From Nitrososphaerota archaeon (GTDB taxonomy: Archaea; Thermoproteota; Bathyarchaeia; Bathyarchaeales; Bathycorpusculaceae), in contig JAITCR010000139.1 in the NCBI GenBank assembly GCA_031282985.1, positions 1-17,469 of the forward strand: a DNA stretch of 17,469 nucleotides, given 5' to 3'. The position numbers and the translations under genes were made by a program. Below are positions 7,701 through 14,967 of the stretch, in pieces. Below the pieces are notes generated by a model. It was given only the letters and a program-made list of their open reading frames with translations. It was not told where the DNA came from and did not search any database. How positions within the stretch are numbered: the stretch's first letter is position 1; each line of letters begins with the position of its first letter.

Positions 7701-8687
7701 TTGTCTGACATTTTGCCTAAAGTGTCAGTAATTGTGTCATCAATGAATAATGAGTTAACAATTGAGGAATGCTTGCAGGCGTTGTTGGCACAAAATTATC
7801 CTTCGGATCATATGGAAATTATTTTAGTGGACGGGGGGTCAAAGGATAAAACAGTGCCGCTTGCTCAAAAATATCCAGTTAAGATTTATCAAACTACCTT
7901 AAACTGTCCTGCAGCATACAATTATGCACAAAAAATTGCGCTTTACCCAATTTTGGGTTTTGTCGATTCTGATGCTAAAGTTGAAACAGACTGGCTAAAG
8001 AAACTGGTATCTCGTATAGATGAATCTGATGTTGGAGGTGTCAGTGGTTCAATTGACACTTGGAACATGGATAATCCGTGGGCAAGAAGCATAGGGTATG
8101 AGCTTAAAACCCGTTATCGTCGTATAGGAAAGTATACTAAGCGTATAGCTACCATGAATTTGTTGCTTAAAAAATCAGTTCTTGAAGAGGTCGGTGGTTG
8201 GGCAGAGGACATGCCAAGTCAGTATGATACAGAATTTGGGTGTCGCTTAACTTCAAAAGGTTATAAAATTGCTTATGAGCCCTCTTCAGTGTGTTACCAT
8301 TTTAATCGTCCTACTCTTCAAAAGTTTTATCGCCAACAGTTTCAATATGGAAAAAACACGTTGCGTTTATATTTTAAACATGGCACTTTATCGCAGGGTG
8401 ATGAAATTACTGATGTTGGAATGAATATTCAACCAATTTGGCTCTTAACAACAATAATTAGTTTCTTGTTAGGTATAGTGCCACGTTTACGTTTTCTATG
8501 GTGCCTGACAAGTGTTCTGCTTTTGGCGATGTTTATTTACTATGTTTTTTCAGCAGCGAAAATTATTGTTGAATTCAAAGATAAATCTGCAATACGTCTT
8601 GTTTTGCTCTATTATGTGCGTTCTATTGCATGGTTTAACGGTGCCGTAATTGCAACTGTAACATATCTTGGAGACAGACGTAAATGA
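7701..8687 (+). CDS. Family 2 glycosyltransferase with C-terminal membrane helices
   Basis: This 328-residue protein has an N-terminal GT-A domain: VSVIVSSMNNE (8-18), the acidic loop VDGGSKD (43-49) and the DSD metal motif (89-91). A later YDTEFGCRL segment supplies the ED-like acidic site of processive and chain-extending GT2 enzymes, followed by the FYRQQFQYGKN motif common in glycan-forming members. The last 90 residues are hydrophobic and contain about three helices that anchor it in the membrane. It uses a TTG start: GGAAGGTG (about 7688-7695) precedes it at suitable distance and no ATG occurs before the first beta strand. It probably extends a lipid-linked glycan or surface polysaccharide together with its neighbours. 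It overlaps the next gene by 4 nt. Confidence 0.8.
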   Translation: MSDILPKVSVIVSSMNNELTIEECLQALLAQNYPSDHMEIILVDGGSKDKTVPLAQKYPVKIYQTTLNCPAAYNYAQKIALYPILGFVDSDAKVETDWLKKLVSRIDESDVGGVSGSIDTWNMDNPWARSIGYELKTRYRRIGKYTKRIATMNLLLKKSVLEEVGGWAEDMPSQYDTEFGCRLTSKGYKIAYEPSSVCYHFNRPTLQKFYRQQFQYGKNTLRLYFKHGTLSQGDEITDVGMNIQPIWLLTTIISFLLGIVPRLRFLWCLTSVLLLAMFIYYVFSAAKIIVEFKDKSAIRLVLLYYVRSIAWFNGAVIATVTYLGDRRK

Positions 8688-9889
8688 CAAATCGAAACAT
8701 TTGTTTCATATCCCCTGAATACTGGCCACTTGCCGGCGGAACAGGTGCTTACATCTATTACCTCTCTAATGAGTTAATGAAAAACGGTTACAACGCCAGT
8801 ATTGTAACTGGGTCAAACCAGAATCTTGATGTTCAAGTTAACAGTCAACTTAAGGTGTATTTCCAAAAAATTCCAAAGGTTCCCATAATAAAATCATTTA
8901 TGCTTGCAGGAGCTAGCTATCGAAAACTTGGCAGTATCCGCAACACCACAAATGTTGACATTACTCATCCGCAGTTGCCTCTAACACCAAGTTTTGCCAT
9001 TCCCCCAAATTTTGGAAAAACTATTGTTTGTACTGTTCACTCCACATGGAAAGGTGAAGCAGAAGCCATAAGTAGAGAACCATACAACCGCTTAAATGCG
9101 AACGAAAAATTCCTTACAAGCTTCAACTGGGTTCTGCGGTTTTTTGAAGTTGGAATGATTAAACGAGCTAGTCGTGTTATCGCTGTTAGTGACTTTACAC
9201 GGCAGGAACTAAAAAAATACTATAACATACCTGAAAATCGTATTCGAGTAATACACAATGGTGTTGATGCATGCAAATTTCAACCTGCTAAAGATAAACA
9301 AAAAATCAAGGTTGAACTCGGATTAAACTCCGATGACACTATAATCCTTTCAGTGGGTAGACTATACGCTCGAAAAGGTCTATTTACTCTAATTGATGCC
9401 ATACCCGCTGTGGTTAAACGGTTCAAAAACGCCAAATTTGTTATCAGTGGCAAAGGACAAAGTGACGAAATGGCAAAACTTCACGCGCACGCCAAGCGTT
9501 TAGACGTTGAAGATAACATTCTTTTCACTGGTTACTATCCTGACCAAAAACTGCCTAAACTTTACCAAGCTGCAGATATCTTTGCATTCTCAACTTTCTA
9601 TGAACATCATCCGTTTGCTGTGCTTGAAGCACTTGCAACTGGATTACCTGTTGTGGCAACGACTGTGGGTGGAATTGCTGAGACAATTGAAACAGGCAAA
9701 AATGGTTTGTTGGTCAAACCCTTTAATTCCAAACAGTTTTCTGATGCAATTTTATATCTGCTTGAGCACTCCACAGAGGCAGCTGAAATGGGTATAAACG
9801 CTCGTAAAACCATTGTTGAACAGTATGACTGGTGTATTGTAGTGAAAGAGGCTATGCAAGTGTATGAAGAAGCTTTATGTGGTGTGTAA
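8684..9889 (+). CDS. Family 4 glycosyltransferase
   Basis: This 401-residue GT-B enzyme has both Rossmann domains. The N-terminal one has the glycine-rich GGTGAYIYYLS loop (about 19-29) for the acceptor side. The C-terminal one starts near ILSVGRLYARKG and carries the EX7E catalytic signature (YEHHPFAVLEALATGLPVV) and VGGIAETI, which bind the nucleotide-sugar donor. The length fits GT4, a retaining family that includes mannosyl- and glucosyltransferases; the sugar cannot be specified. It starts at an ATGA overlap with the preceding GT2 and is the last gene of the operon. Its third codon positions use C more and G less than the two upstream genes (frequent TTC, TAC, AAC, GCC), which may point to a separate origin. 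Confidence 0.85.
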   Translation: MTNRNICFISPEYWPLAGGTGAYIYYLSNELMKNGYNASIVTGSNQNLDVQVNSQLKVYFQKIPKVPIIKSFMLAGASYRKLGSIRNTTNVDITHPQLPLTPSFAIPPNFGKTIVCTVHSTWKGEAEAISREPYNRLNANEKFLTSFNWVLRFFEVGMIKRASRVIAVSDFTRQELKKYYNIPENRIRVIHNGVDACKFQPAKDKQKIKVELGLNSDDTIILSVGRLYARKGLFTLIDAIPAVVKRFKNAKFVISGKGQSDEMAKLHAHAKRLDVEDNILFTGYYPDQKLPKLYQAADIFAFSTFYEHHPFAVLEALATGLPVVATTVGGIAETIETGKNGLLVKPFNSKQFSDAILYLLEHSTEAAEMGINARKTIVEQYDWCIVVKEAMQVYEEALCGV

Positions 9890-9891
9890 TT

Positions 9892-9927
9892 AAACCGGTT
9901 TATCAATATGCGGTTTTCTCTTCTTTT
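9892..9927 (+). terminator. Candidate terminator of the glycosyltransferase operon
   Basis: AAACCG (9892-9897) can pair with CGGTTT (9911-9916) across a 13-nt loop and is followed by the pyrimidine tract TCTCTTCTTTT. It starts three bases after the GT4 stop, in the 68-nt gap before the convergent DUF362 gene. The stem is short. The left arm also forms part of the perfect palindrome TAAACCGGTTTA (9891-9902), so an alternative role is possible. Confidence 0.4.
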
Positions 9928-9957
9928 AAAGTCCAACAAACAGCATTTGAACGCCAG

Positions 9958-10926
9958 TTAGGCTATTACCTCTACGGGGCTGCCTCGATAAGTTATTGTC
10001 ACTTTCTGAAAGAGTTTTACTATATCTAAAGAGCAGAATAGCATTTTAGTGAGGTACTCATGTTGATAGATAATCATTTGTGCTCTGACAGGTAAATCAA
10101 TGCGTGGAGGCTCAAAACGGCGTGCAACAGTCGCGATTGGGGTGCCTTCTTCTTTAATGTTGTCTTCTTGTAGCATAGTTTTTTTGGCAATATAATTAAG
10201 GTATGTGTTTTTCCAGTTGAGTTTCATAATTTTAGCTGCTACAATGTCTAGTGCAAGGGCGTCAGTGCTGCTTAGCATTAGGTTCATTTTAACTGGTTTG
10301 CCTTTGGTTGGTCCATTGCCTTCAATGCCAACGCGGGCATCCATAATTGTTAAGTCTGGTTTAAACAGTGTGTATAGTCTATAGAAAACTTCTGGTAGGT
10401 ATGGATGTAAGTAAATGCGTTTGTTACTGGGTATGCAGCCAAACAAATTTTTGATTGCGCCGCTATAAGCCATGAATTCATGGGTTTTCATTAATGGTAA
10501 ATCGATTACAGCGTTAGCATCGATGATGGTTTTAGGTAAAAACAGTCTTTTCAGGAGTGTGCTATTGTTGAATTTTACTTCAATTATTTTGTCTTCAGAG
10601 AGGTTTATCACTGTTCCGCCTGCTTTTTCGACGGCTTTTCGCATGCCTGTTTTATTAAAAGCTGTGTGGCATGGGTAATTGAAACCGTCAGATTCGCCTA
10701 CTATAACTTCGCTGTTTTGGTCACGTAGTAAACCGATTAATTCGCTGGTTAATTCTGGGTCTGTAACTACTCCCGGTAAGTATTCAGGGTGGCTCAAGTT
10801 TGGTTTAATGAAAATCTTTTTTTTATTCTGCAAGTTCGCGTTGGCAACTGCTTCTTTTAAGATGTCAGTTATGGTTGTGTTTTTTGTGTGGTATATTTTA
10901 ACTGGTTTTGCAGTTTTTAGGGGCAT
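9958..10926 (-). CDS. DUF362 domain protein
   Basis: This 322-residue protein shows the DUF362 pattern: IKPNLSHPEYLPGVVTDPEL near residue 40, a VGESDG segment, IDLPLMKTHEFMAYSGAIKN in the middle, and IMDARVGIEGNGPTKGKPV followed by a DALALDIVAAKIM helix. The biochemical role of DUF362 is not settled. Many members carry a ferredoxin-like domain; none is present here and the CxxC spacing needed is absent. I prefer the start at 10926 because its ATG shares one base with the stop of the upstream radical SAM gene (TAATG) and GGGAG lies 10 nt before it; an earlier in-frame ATG at 10950 would add eight residues. The tight coupling suggests that the two proteins act on the same substrate, an inference from context only. 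Confidence 0.75.
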   Translation of the reverse strand: MPLKTAKPVKIYHTKNTTITDILKEAVANANLQNKKKIFIKPNLSHPEYLPGVVTDPELTSELIGLLRDQNSEVIVGESDGFNYPCHTAFNKTGMRKAVEKAGGTVINLSEDKIIEVKFNNSTLLKRLFLPKTIIDANAVIDLPLMKTHEFMAYSGAIKNLFGCIPSNKRIYLHPYLPEVFYRLYTLFKPDLTIMDARVGIEGNGPTKGKPVKMNLMLSSTDALALDIVAAKIMKLNWKNTYLNYIAKKTMLQEDNIKEEGTPIATVARRFEPPRIDLPVRAQMIIYQHEYLTKMLFCSLDIVKLFQKVTITYRGSPVEVIA

Positions 10927-12341
10927 TACTTTTTTGCTCCCATAATGCATCCTGGGTCGCCGTTTAGTGTATCTCCGTTATGGTATGCTGCTGAACGTGC
11001 TCTGCAGCCTCCGCAGATAAACTTGTATTTGCATTTGTTGCATGAACCCTTCAAGTTGGAGCGGTTGCGAAAAGCGTTAAACAGTGGTGCGTTGAGCCAT
11101 ATGTTTTTGAATGTTTGTGTTTTTATATTGCCAACATTTATGGGTAAAAATACGCATGGTCGTATGTCTCCTTGGGGGGAAATTGAGCAGTAAAGTCTGC
11201 CTGCGCCGCATCCGCCGATAAACTCGCCTAATGGTACAGCTTTTTTGGTTACTTTTACGGTTTGCATGTGTGCTAAGGCTAAGGTAACATCGTCTGTGTC
11301 CGATGAACTTTGGTATTGTGCTGCAACACGTGCTAATTGTGGTGCCGTGGCTAAAATTGTAGTTTTGCATCCTGATGACATGCGATTTAGCAGGTATCTC
11401 ATAACTTCTTCGCGTTCCTGAGGTGTGAGATCCTGATCTGCGTAGTCTTCGCCGCGTCCAGCAGGTATGAAATTAAAATAGGTAAATCTTTCTACTTTAA
11501 ATTGTTCTGCTAAATCAATAATGTCTGGTAATTCTGATAGGTTATTTTTACCCACCGTAGTAGCTATGCAAGTGCAAATGTCTGCATCAACACAGTTCTT
11601 AAGACCTATAATTGCCTTTTCAAAAGCGCCTGTAACGCCTCGGAACTCGTCATGTGTTTTAGCGGTTGCGCCATCGATACTTATGTCTACATAGTTGACT
11701 TTTGCTTCTTTGAGTTTTTGCACATTTTCTTTAGAAAGTAAAGTGCCATTTGATGCCAGAGAGACGTATAAGCCACGGTCGGCTGCGTGGTGGGCTATTT
11801 GAAAGAAGTCTTTACGGGTTAAAGGTTCTCCACCGCTAAACGCTAAAGCTGTTACATGTGCATCAACAAGTTGATCTACAACCGCTAACGCTTGTTTAGT
11901 GGTTAATTCTTCTTCCCCTTCTTCACCGCTGTTTGAGTAGCAATGTTTACAGCGGAGATTGCATTTGTGTGTGAAATCCCAAACAACTAGAAACGGTGCA
12001 CAAAGAACCATCGGTTTTTTAATGCCAAAGTGCTCAAATGATTCTACAAGATTAAGCACAGCATTTCGTGCATACTTGTCTGTTAATAATTGTTCTACTT
12101 TTTTCCGTCTAAACCCGAGAACTTTACGTAGAAATTCAATCCAAAACGCAATAATTTGGCTATAAACCGGTTTACACTTTTCACAATGGTAGTCAGTTTT
12201 ACCGCCGTAATCATCTAATGCGGCTTCAAGGACTGTTCGTCCACATGTGTTACATTTGCGGAGGGATAATTGAAGCATTTTTTTAGTCATGGGCATACTA
12301 ACTATAGCATTCCAGAAAGTATCATGACTAAGTATACTCAT
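10926..12341 (-). CDS. Radical SAM/SPASM protein with N-terminal zinc-ribbon-like site
   Basis: This 471-residue protein has three parts. The N-terminal segment carries two CxxC pairs (Cys30/33 and Cys53/56), resembling a zinc ribbon. The radical SAM core has Cys127-x3-Cys131-x2-Cys134 for the [4Fe-4S] cluster and SGGEP at about 169-173. The SPASM region has cysteines at 378, 385, 396, 434, 437, 443, 446 and 465, including the CX2CX5CX2C group, enough for two auxiliary clusters. SPASM enzymes modify peptides, haem precursors or metal cofactors (PqqE, AhbD and anSME relatives). The core looks closest to AhbD-like archaeal proteins, but no haem pathway gene is adjacent. The start is set by AGGAG at 12351-12355. 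It is translationally coupled to the DUF362 gene. Substrate unknown. Confidence 0.8.
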   Translation of the reverse strand: MSILSHDTFWNAIVSMPMTKKMLQLSLRKCNTCGRTVLEAALDDYGGKTDYHCEKCKPVYSQIIAFWIEFLRKVLGFRRKKVEQLLTDKYARNAVLNLVESFEHFGIKKPMVLCAPFLVVWDFTHKCNLRCKHCYSNSGEEGEEELTTKQALAVVDQLVDAHVTALAFSGGEPLTRKDFFQIAHHAADRGLYVSLASNGTLLSKENVQKLKEAKVNYVDISIDGATAKTHDEFRGVTGAFEKAIIGLKNCVDADICTCIATTVGKNNLSELPDIIDLAEQFKVERFTYFNFIPAGRGEDYADQDLTPQEREEVMRYLLNRMSSGCKTTILATAPQLARVAAQYQSSSDTDDVTLALAHMQTVKVTKKAVPLGEFIGGCGAGRLYCSISPQGDIRPCVFLPINVGNIKTQTFKNIWLNAPLFNAFRNRSNLKGSCNKCKYKFICGGCRARSAAYHNGDTLNGDPGCIMGAKK

Positions 12342-12350
12342 GCCGATGTT

Positions 12351-12355
12351 CTCCT
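12351..12355 (-). promoter_or_regulatory. Shine-Dalgarno site of the radical SAM/SPASM gene
   Basis: This reads AGGAG on the - strand, nine nucleotides before ATG 12341. It favours this start over the internal methionines at residues 16, 18 and 22. Confidence 0.6.
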
Positions 12356-12383
12356 ATAACACAACTGTAGTATTTGGCACGCC

Positions 12384-12403
12384 GGGAATGTTAAATATTT
12401 CCC
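12384..12403 (-). promoter_or_regulatory. TATA-like element inside an inverted repeat
   Basis: In the 174-nt gap between cobY and the radical SAM/SPASM gene, the - strand AAATATTTAA (12400-12391) sits where a TATA box would give a start near 12369 and a leader of about 28 nt holding the SD site. GGGAA (12384-12388) and TTCCC (12399-12403) flank it symmetrically and could be operator half-sites. A second candidate TATA (ATTATATA, 12472-12465) lies farther upstream. The rest of the gap is AT-rich with no recognisable RNA gene. Confidence 0.35.
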
Positions 12404-12515
12404 TAAACTCATCAACACAAAAATTCACGGTTTTGTGCTGAAATCTTTATTACTCATCTAAAACTATATAATAATTTAACTCAACACTAATAATAACTAC
12501 GTGATTATATTTGTT

Positions 12516-13142
12516 TCAGCTTATTTTTTGTTTATTGTTGATTAACAGAGTTTCAGCTATTTGTAATTCTTGACCTGTGTTAACGTTTATCGCAAGTTCT
12601 GGTTGGTCCAATACAAAGATATCTTGATCTAACCATTCGTCGCCATACCGTTTATTTCCATCAATTACATTAATTCCTGTAGGTACTACATCGCTTCTTT
12701 TCATTTTGAATGAATACTCAACACTCATACCCATACGAATCTTCGTTTCAATAGGTACCGCAACAGTTAGCGCGGGTTTACCACAGTTTTCATAACGTTC
12801 AACTATAATATCAATAATTTCTCCAGTAATCAATGGTAAATCCGCGGCAATAGCCAGAAACTTGCCCAGCTTGAGCATTTGAGTAGCATAACCCATGTCT
12901 GACACGTAATCTTTTCCGGGGGTTGTTACAATTTTTGTTTGGAACTTTTCAATATGCTTGGCTGTTTTTGGGGTTCGTTCAGTTACTGCGACATATATGC
13001 TGTCAATTTTTTTGGCGTTTTTTAGTGCATCAAATACGTATTCAATGACAGGTTTATCGCAAATTTTGATAAGGGGTTTCTCTTCGTGAGAGTTCATACG
13101 TGTGCCTTTGCCGCCGGCCATAACTAGTGCAGCAACTGTCAT
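12516..13142 (-). CDS. cobY: GTP:adenosylcobinamide-phosphate guanylyltransferase (CobY)
   Basis: This 208-residue nucleotidyltransferase starts with the signature LVMAGGKGTRM (6-16) followed by KPLIKICDKPVIEYV, the GTP-binding and metal-site region of the MobA-like/CobY family. AADLPLI near residue 98 supplies the conserved metal-binding Asp. CobY is the archaeal replacement for bacterial CobU and activates adenosylcobinamide phosphate to the GDP form, the substrate of CobS. Length is close to the characterised Methanocaldococcus protein, which has just under 200 residues. The neighbour confirms the call: its ATG overlaps the CobS stop codon (ATGA), so the two consecutive enzymes are made from one transcript. 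MobA or a sugar nucleotidyltransferase would be the alternatives, but context argues against them. Confidence 0.85.
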   Translation of the reverse strand: MTVAALVMAGGKGTRMNSHEEKPLIKICDKPVIEYVFDALKNAKKIDSIYVAVTERTPKTAKHIEKFQTKIVTTPGKDYVSDMGYATQMLKLGKFLAIAADLPLITGEIIDIIVERYENCGKPALTVAVPIETKIRMGMSVEYSFKMKRSDVVPTGINVIDGNKRYGDEWLDQDIFVLDQPELAINVNTGQELQIAETLLINNKQKIS

Positions 13143-13984
13143 ATTATCATAAACGCTCCTGCGAGTAATACAAGAATTATTGTTCTTGAAATCTCATTAG
13201 TTGCCCCTATAATGTCGCCTGAAACGCCTCCGAATACTTTCTCAGATACTTTTTCCATTACACAAGCAATTGGTATACTAGCAAACACTAATCCGACACT
13301 TAAGAGTCCATAAAATGGGTTAACTGATAAACTAAATAGCGTAAACGCAATTATTGCCGAAATAACATATGCAGCGGTGTTTAGTTTCTTTTTGGCTTTC
13401 TTTAAAAAAATGGAGCCTAATCCTTTATGGGTGCTTTTTCCTATCCATACAAGGGTTACCATTGCAAGTTTAGCTGCAACTTCAGCCGAAATGATTACTG
13501 CAAACATTATCAAAGGATTAGTAAATGCTGGGGATAGCAAAAATAAGCCTAAAAATGCTGTAAACTCTGTAATTATGGCGAAAATTGCTCCTGAATAATT
13601 TACGGTCCAAGCGTGAGCTGCTATTTTTCTGTCATGTTCACTTCGGTGACCTAAAGCGTTGCCAAGGTCAATTAACCCGTCAAAATGTTGAAGTCCTGTA
13701 ATAACTAACAGGAATGCCACCGTCATGGCTGCGGAGGCGAACCTTGTTAGAAGGTCAACAGGTAGAGTTATGAAATTGTTGTTTGCTCCTAGTAGGAATT
13801 GAAGGATAAAATTGCTGCTGATGAAGTATGCTCCCGCTAAAATGCCTATGAAGCCGCCGATTAAGGGGAAAAGATACATGTTTTCTGCTGCTGTGAAAAC
13901 GAAGTCTTCTTTTCCACGCATTGGAATTATAGTTAGGAATGCAAGTAAATCCCTAAAGGTTTTTATGGCTTTTACGGGTGTCAT
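13139..13984 (-). CDS. cobS: Adenosylcobinamide-GDP ribazoletransferase (cobalamin synthase)
   Basis: This 281-residue integral membrane protein has several hydrophobic helices and the CobS N-terminal pattern LLAFLTIIPMRG followed by FPLIGGFIGILAG. It joins adenosylcobinamide-GDP to alpha-ribazole (phosphate), the last step of nucleotide-loop assembly at the membrane. The core motif GLQHFDGLIDLGNAL (near residue 100) matches the family's H-x-DGLxDxxDA motif, except that the last Asp is Asn. The downstream segment, normally a KDxRxGxxG type stretch, reads AWTVNYSGA here. These changes are unusual, yet length, topology and pairing with cobY support the call. It is the first gene of a cobS-cobY unit, divergent from the epimerase gene across 47 nt. 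No SD site precedes the ATG, which suggests a leaderless mRNA. Confidence 0.83.
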   Translation of the reverse strand: MTPVKAIKTFRDLLAFLTIIPMRGKEDFVFTAAENMYLFPLIGGFIGILAGAYFISSNFILQFLLGANNNFITLPVDLLTRFASAAMTVAFLLVITGLQHFDGLIDLGNALGHRSEHDRKIAAHAWTVNYSGAIFAIITEFTAFLGLFLLSPAFTNPLIMFAVIISAEVAAKLAMVTLVWIGKSTHKGLGSIFLKKAKKKLNTAAYVISAIIAFTLFSLSVNPFYGLLSVGLVFASIPIACVMEKVSEKVFGGVSGDIIGATNEISRTIILVLLAGAFMII

Positions 13985-14031
13985 ATAACCTTACTACATG
14001 TGTAGATAATATAGGCTTTGTCGTGATTTAG
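13985..14031. promoter_or_regulatory. Compact divergent promoter (cobS / lipid operon)
   Basis: Only 47 nt separate the two divergent start codons. ATAATATA (14006-14013) lies near the middle: about 22-26 nt before ATG 14032 on the + strand and, read as TATATTAT on the - strand, about 25 nt before ATG 13984. Both genes lack SD sites, so both transcripts may be leaderless and may share one TATA region. Beside it, CTACA-TG-TGTAG (13994-14005) is an inverted repeat with two perfect 5-bp arms, a possible operator. Confidence 0.5.
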
Positions 14032-14967
14032 ATGGCAGAACTCGATGGTAAAAAAGTGATGGTTACAGGTGGCGCTGGGTTTATTGGTTTTCACTTGTCT
14101 AAGGCTCTTTCTAGTTTAACAGATAATCTTGTGATATATGATAATTTGTCAACTGGGAAAATGGAAAACGTAACAGATGTGCCTAAGGCAAGGTTTGTTA
14201 AGGGTGATATTTTGGATTTTCAGACTTTGTTTTCGCAGGAAAAAATGGATTTAATTTATCATTTAGCTGCTCAAGTTGTGGTTCCTTATTCTATGGAAAA
14301 TCCTATGGATGATTTTAATACGAATGCTAAGGGTACTTTGTGTGTTCTTGAAAAAGCGCGTAAAGATGATGCTAAACTGGTTTTTGCTTCAAGTGCTGCG
14401 GTTTATGGTAATCCGTCAGTGTTTCCTACGCCTGAAAGTTATGGTTTTCATCCTTTTTCATGTTATGGTTTATCTAAAGTTGTCGGTGAAGAGTACTGTC
14501 AAATGTATCGTGAGCAATATGGTCTTGATATTGTAATAACCCGTTTTGCTAACGTTTACGGCTCTCGTTGCCATGGTGTAATCCATGATTTTTTGGATAA
14601 GCTTGCCAAAAATTCTGATAAACTAGAAATAATTGGTACAGGTCAGCAATGTCGTGATTTTGTGCATGTTTCAGATGTAGTTGATGCCTTGCTTAAAGTT
14701 GGTATAATGCCTTCTGTAGATGGTAAAGTTTACAATCTTGGTTTTGGTAAAACGACTTCTATACTTGAACTCTCCAAAATGATACTAACAAGCCTTGGTC
14801 TTCAGAACAAAACTATTGTAACAACGACTAACGTTTCATGGCATGGTGATGTAACCAAAATTTGGTTTGACATAACGAGTGCAAAGAAAGAGTTAAATTG
14901 GCAACCTAAAGTATCTCTTGAAGATAACCTGCAAGAAATTATTGCTGAGAGGAAACTAACTAAATGA
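14032..14967 (+). CDS. NAD-dependent sugar-nucleotide epimerase (GalE-like)
   Basis: This 311-residue extended short-chain dehydrogenase/reductase has the Rossmann glycine motif GGAGFIG (13-19), Asp37 to hold the NAD ribose, Ser120/Ser121 and the catalytic Tyr145-x3-Lys149. The C-terminal half carries GQQCRDFVHVSDV and YNLGFG, typical of the UDP-glucose/UDP-GlcNAc 4-epimerase and dTDP-glucose dehydratase group; the length fits a 4-epimerase. The exact sugar cannot be read. It overlaps the UbiA gene by 4 nt (ATGA), making it the first gene of a three-gene operon with two lipid enzymes. A role in supplying the sugar of a glycolipid head group is a reasonable inference, but supply for surface glycans, with glycosyltransferases about 4 kb away, is equally possible. 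Confidence 0.83.
   Translation: MAELDGKKVMVTGGAGFIGFHLSKALSSLTDNLVIYDNLSTGKMENVTDVPKARFVKGDILDFQTLFSQEKMDLIYHLAAQVVVPYSMENPMDDFNTNAKGTLCVLEKARKDDAKLVFASSAAVYGNPSVFPTPESYGFHPFSCYGLSKVVGEEYCQMYREQYGLDIVITRFANVYGSRCHGVIHDFLDKLAKNSDKLEIIGTGQQCRDFVHVSDVVDALLKVGIMPSVDGKVYNLGFGKTTSILELSKMILTSLGLQNKTIVTTTNVSWHGDVTKIWFDITSAKKELNWQPKVSLEDNLQEIIAERKLTK

Noticed and set aside
9607..9939. - strand open frame opposite the GT4 gene
   Set aside because: It lies over the conserved EX7E region of GT4 and its translation has no domain-like pattern.
10927..10950. Upstream ATG (10950) for the DUF362 protein
   Set aside because: ATG 10926 forms a TAATG junction with the preceding gene and has GGGAG at fitting distance; the eight extra residues overlap the SPASM gene's end.
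12342..12515. Cobalamin riboswitch or small RNA in the gap beside cobY
   Set aside because: I see no B12-box-like sequence or extended stem structure; the gap is AT-rich with only promoter-like elements.
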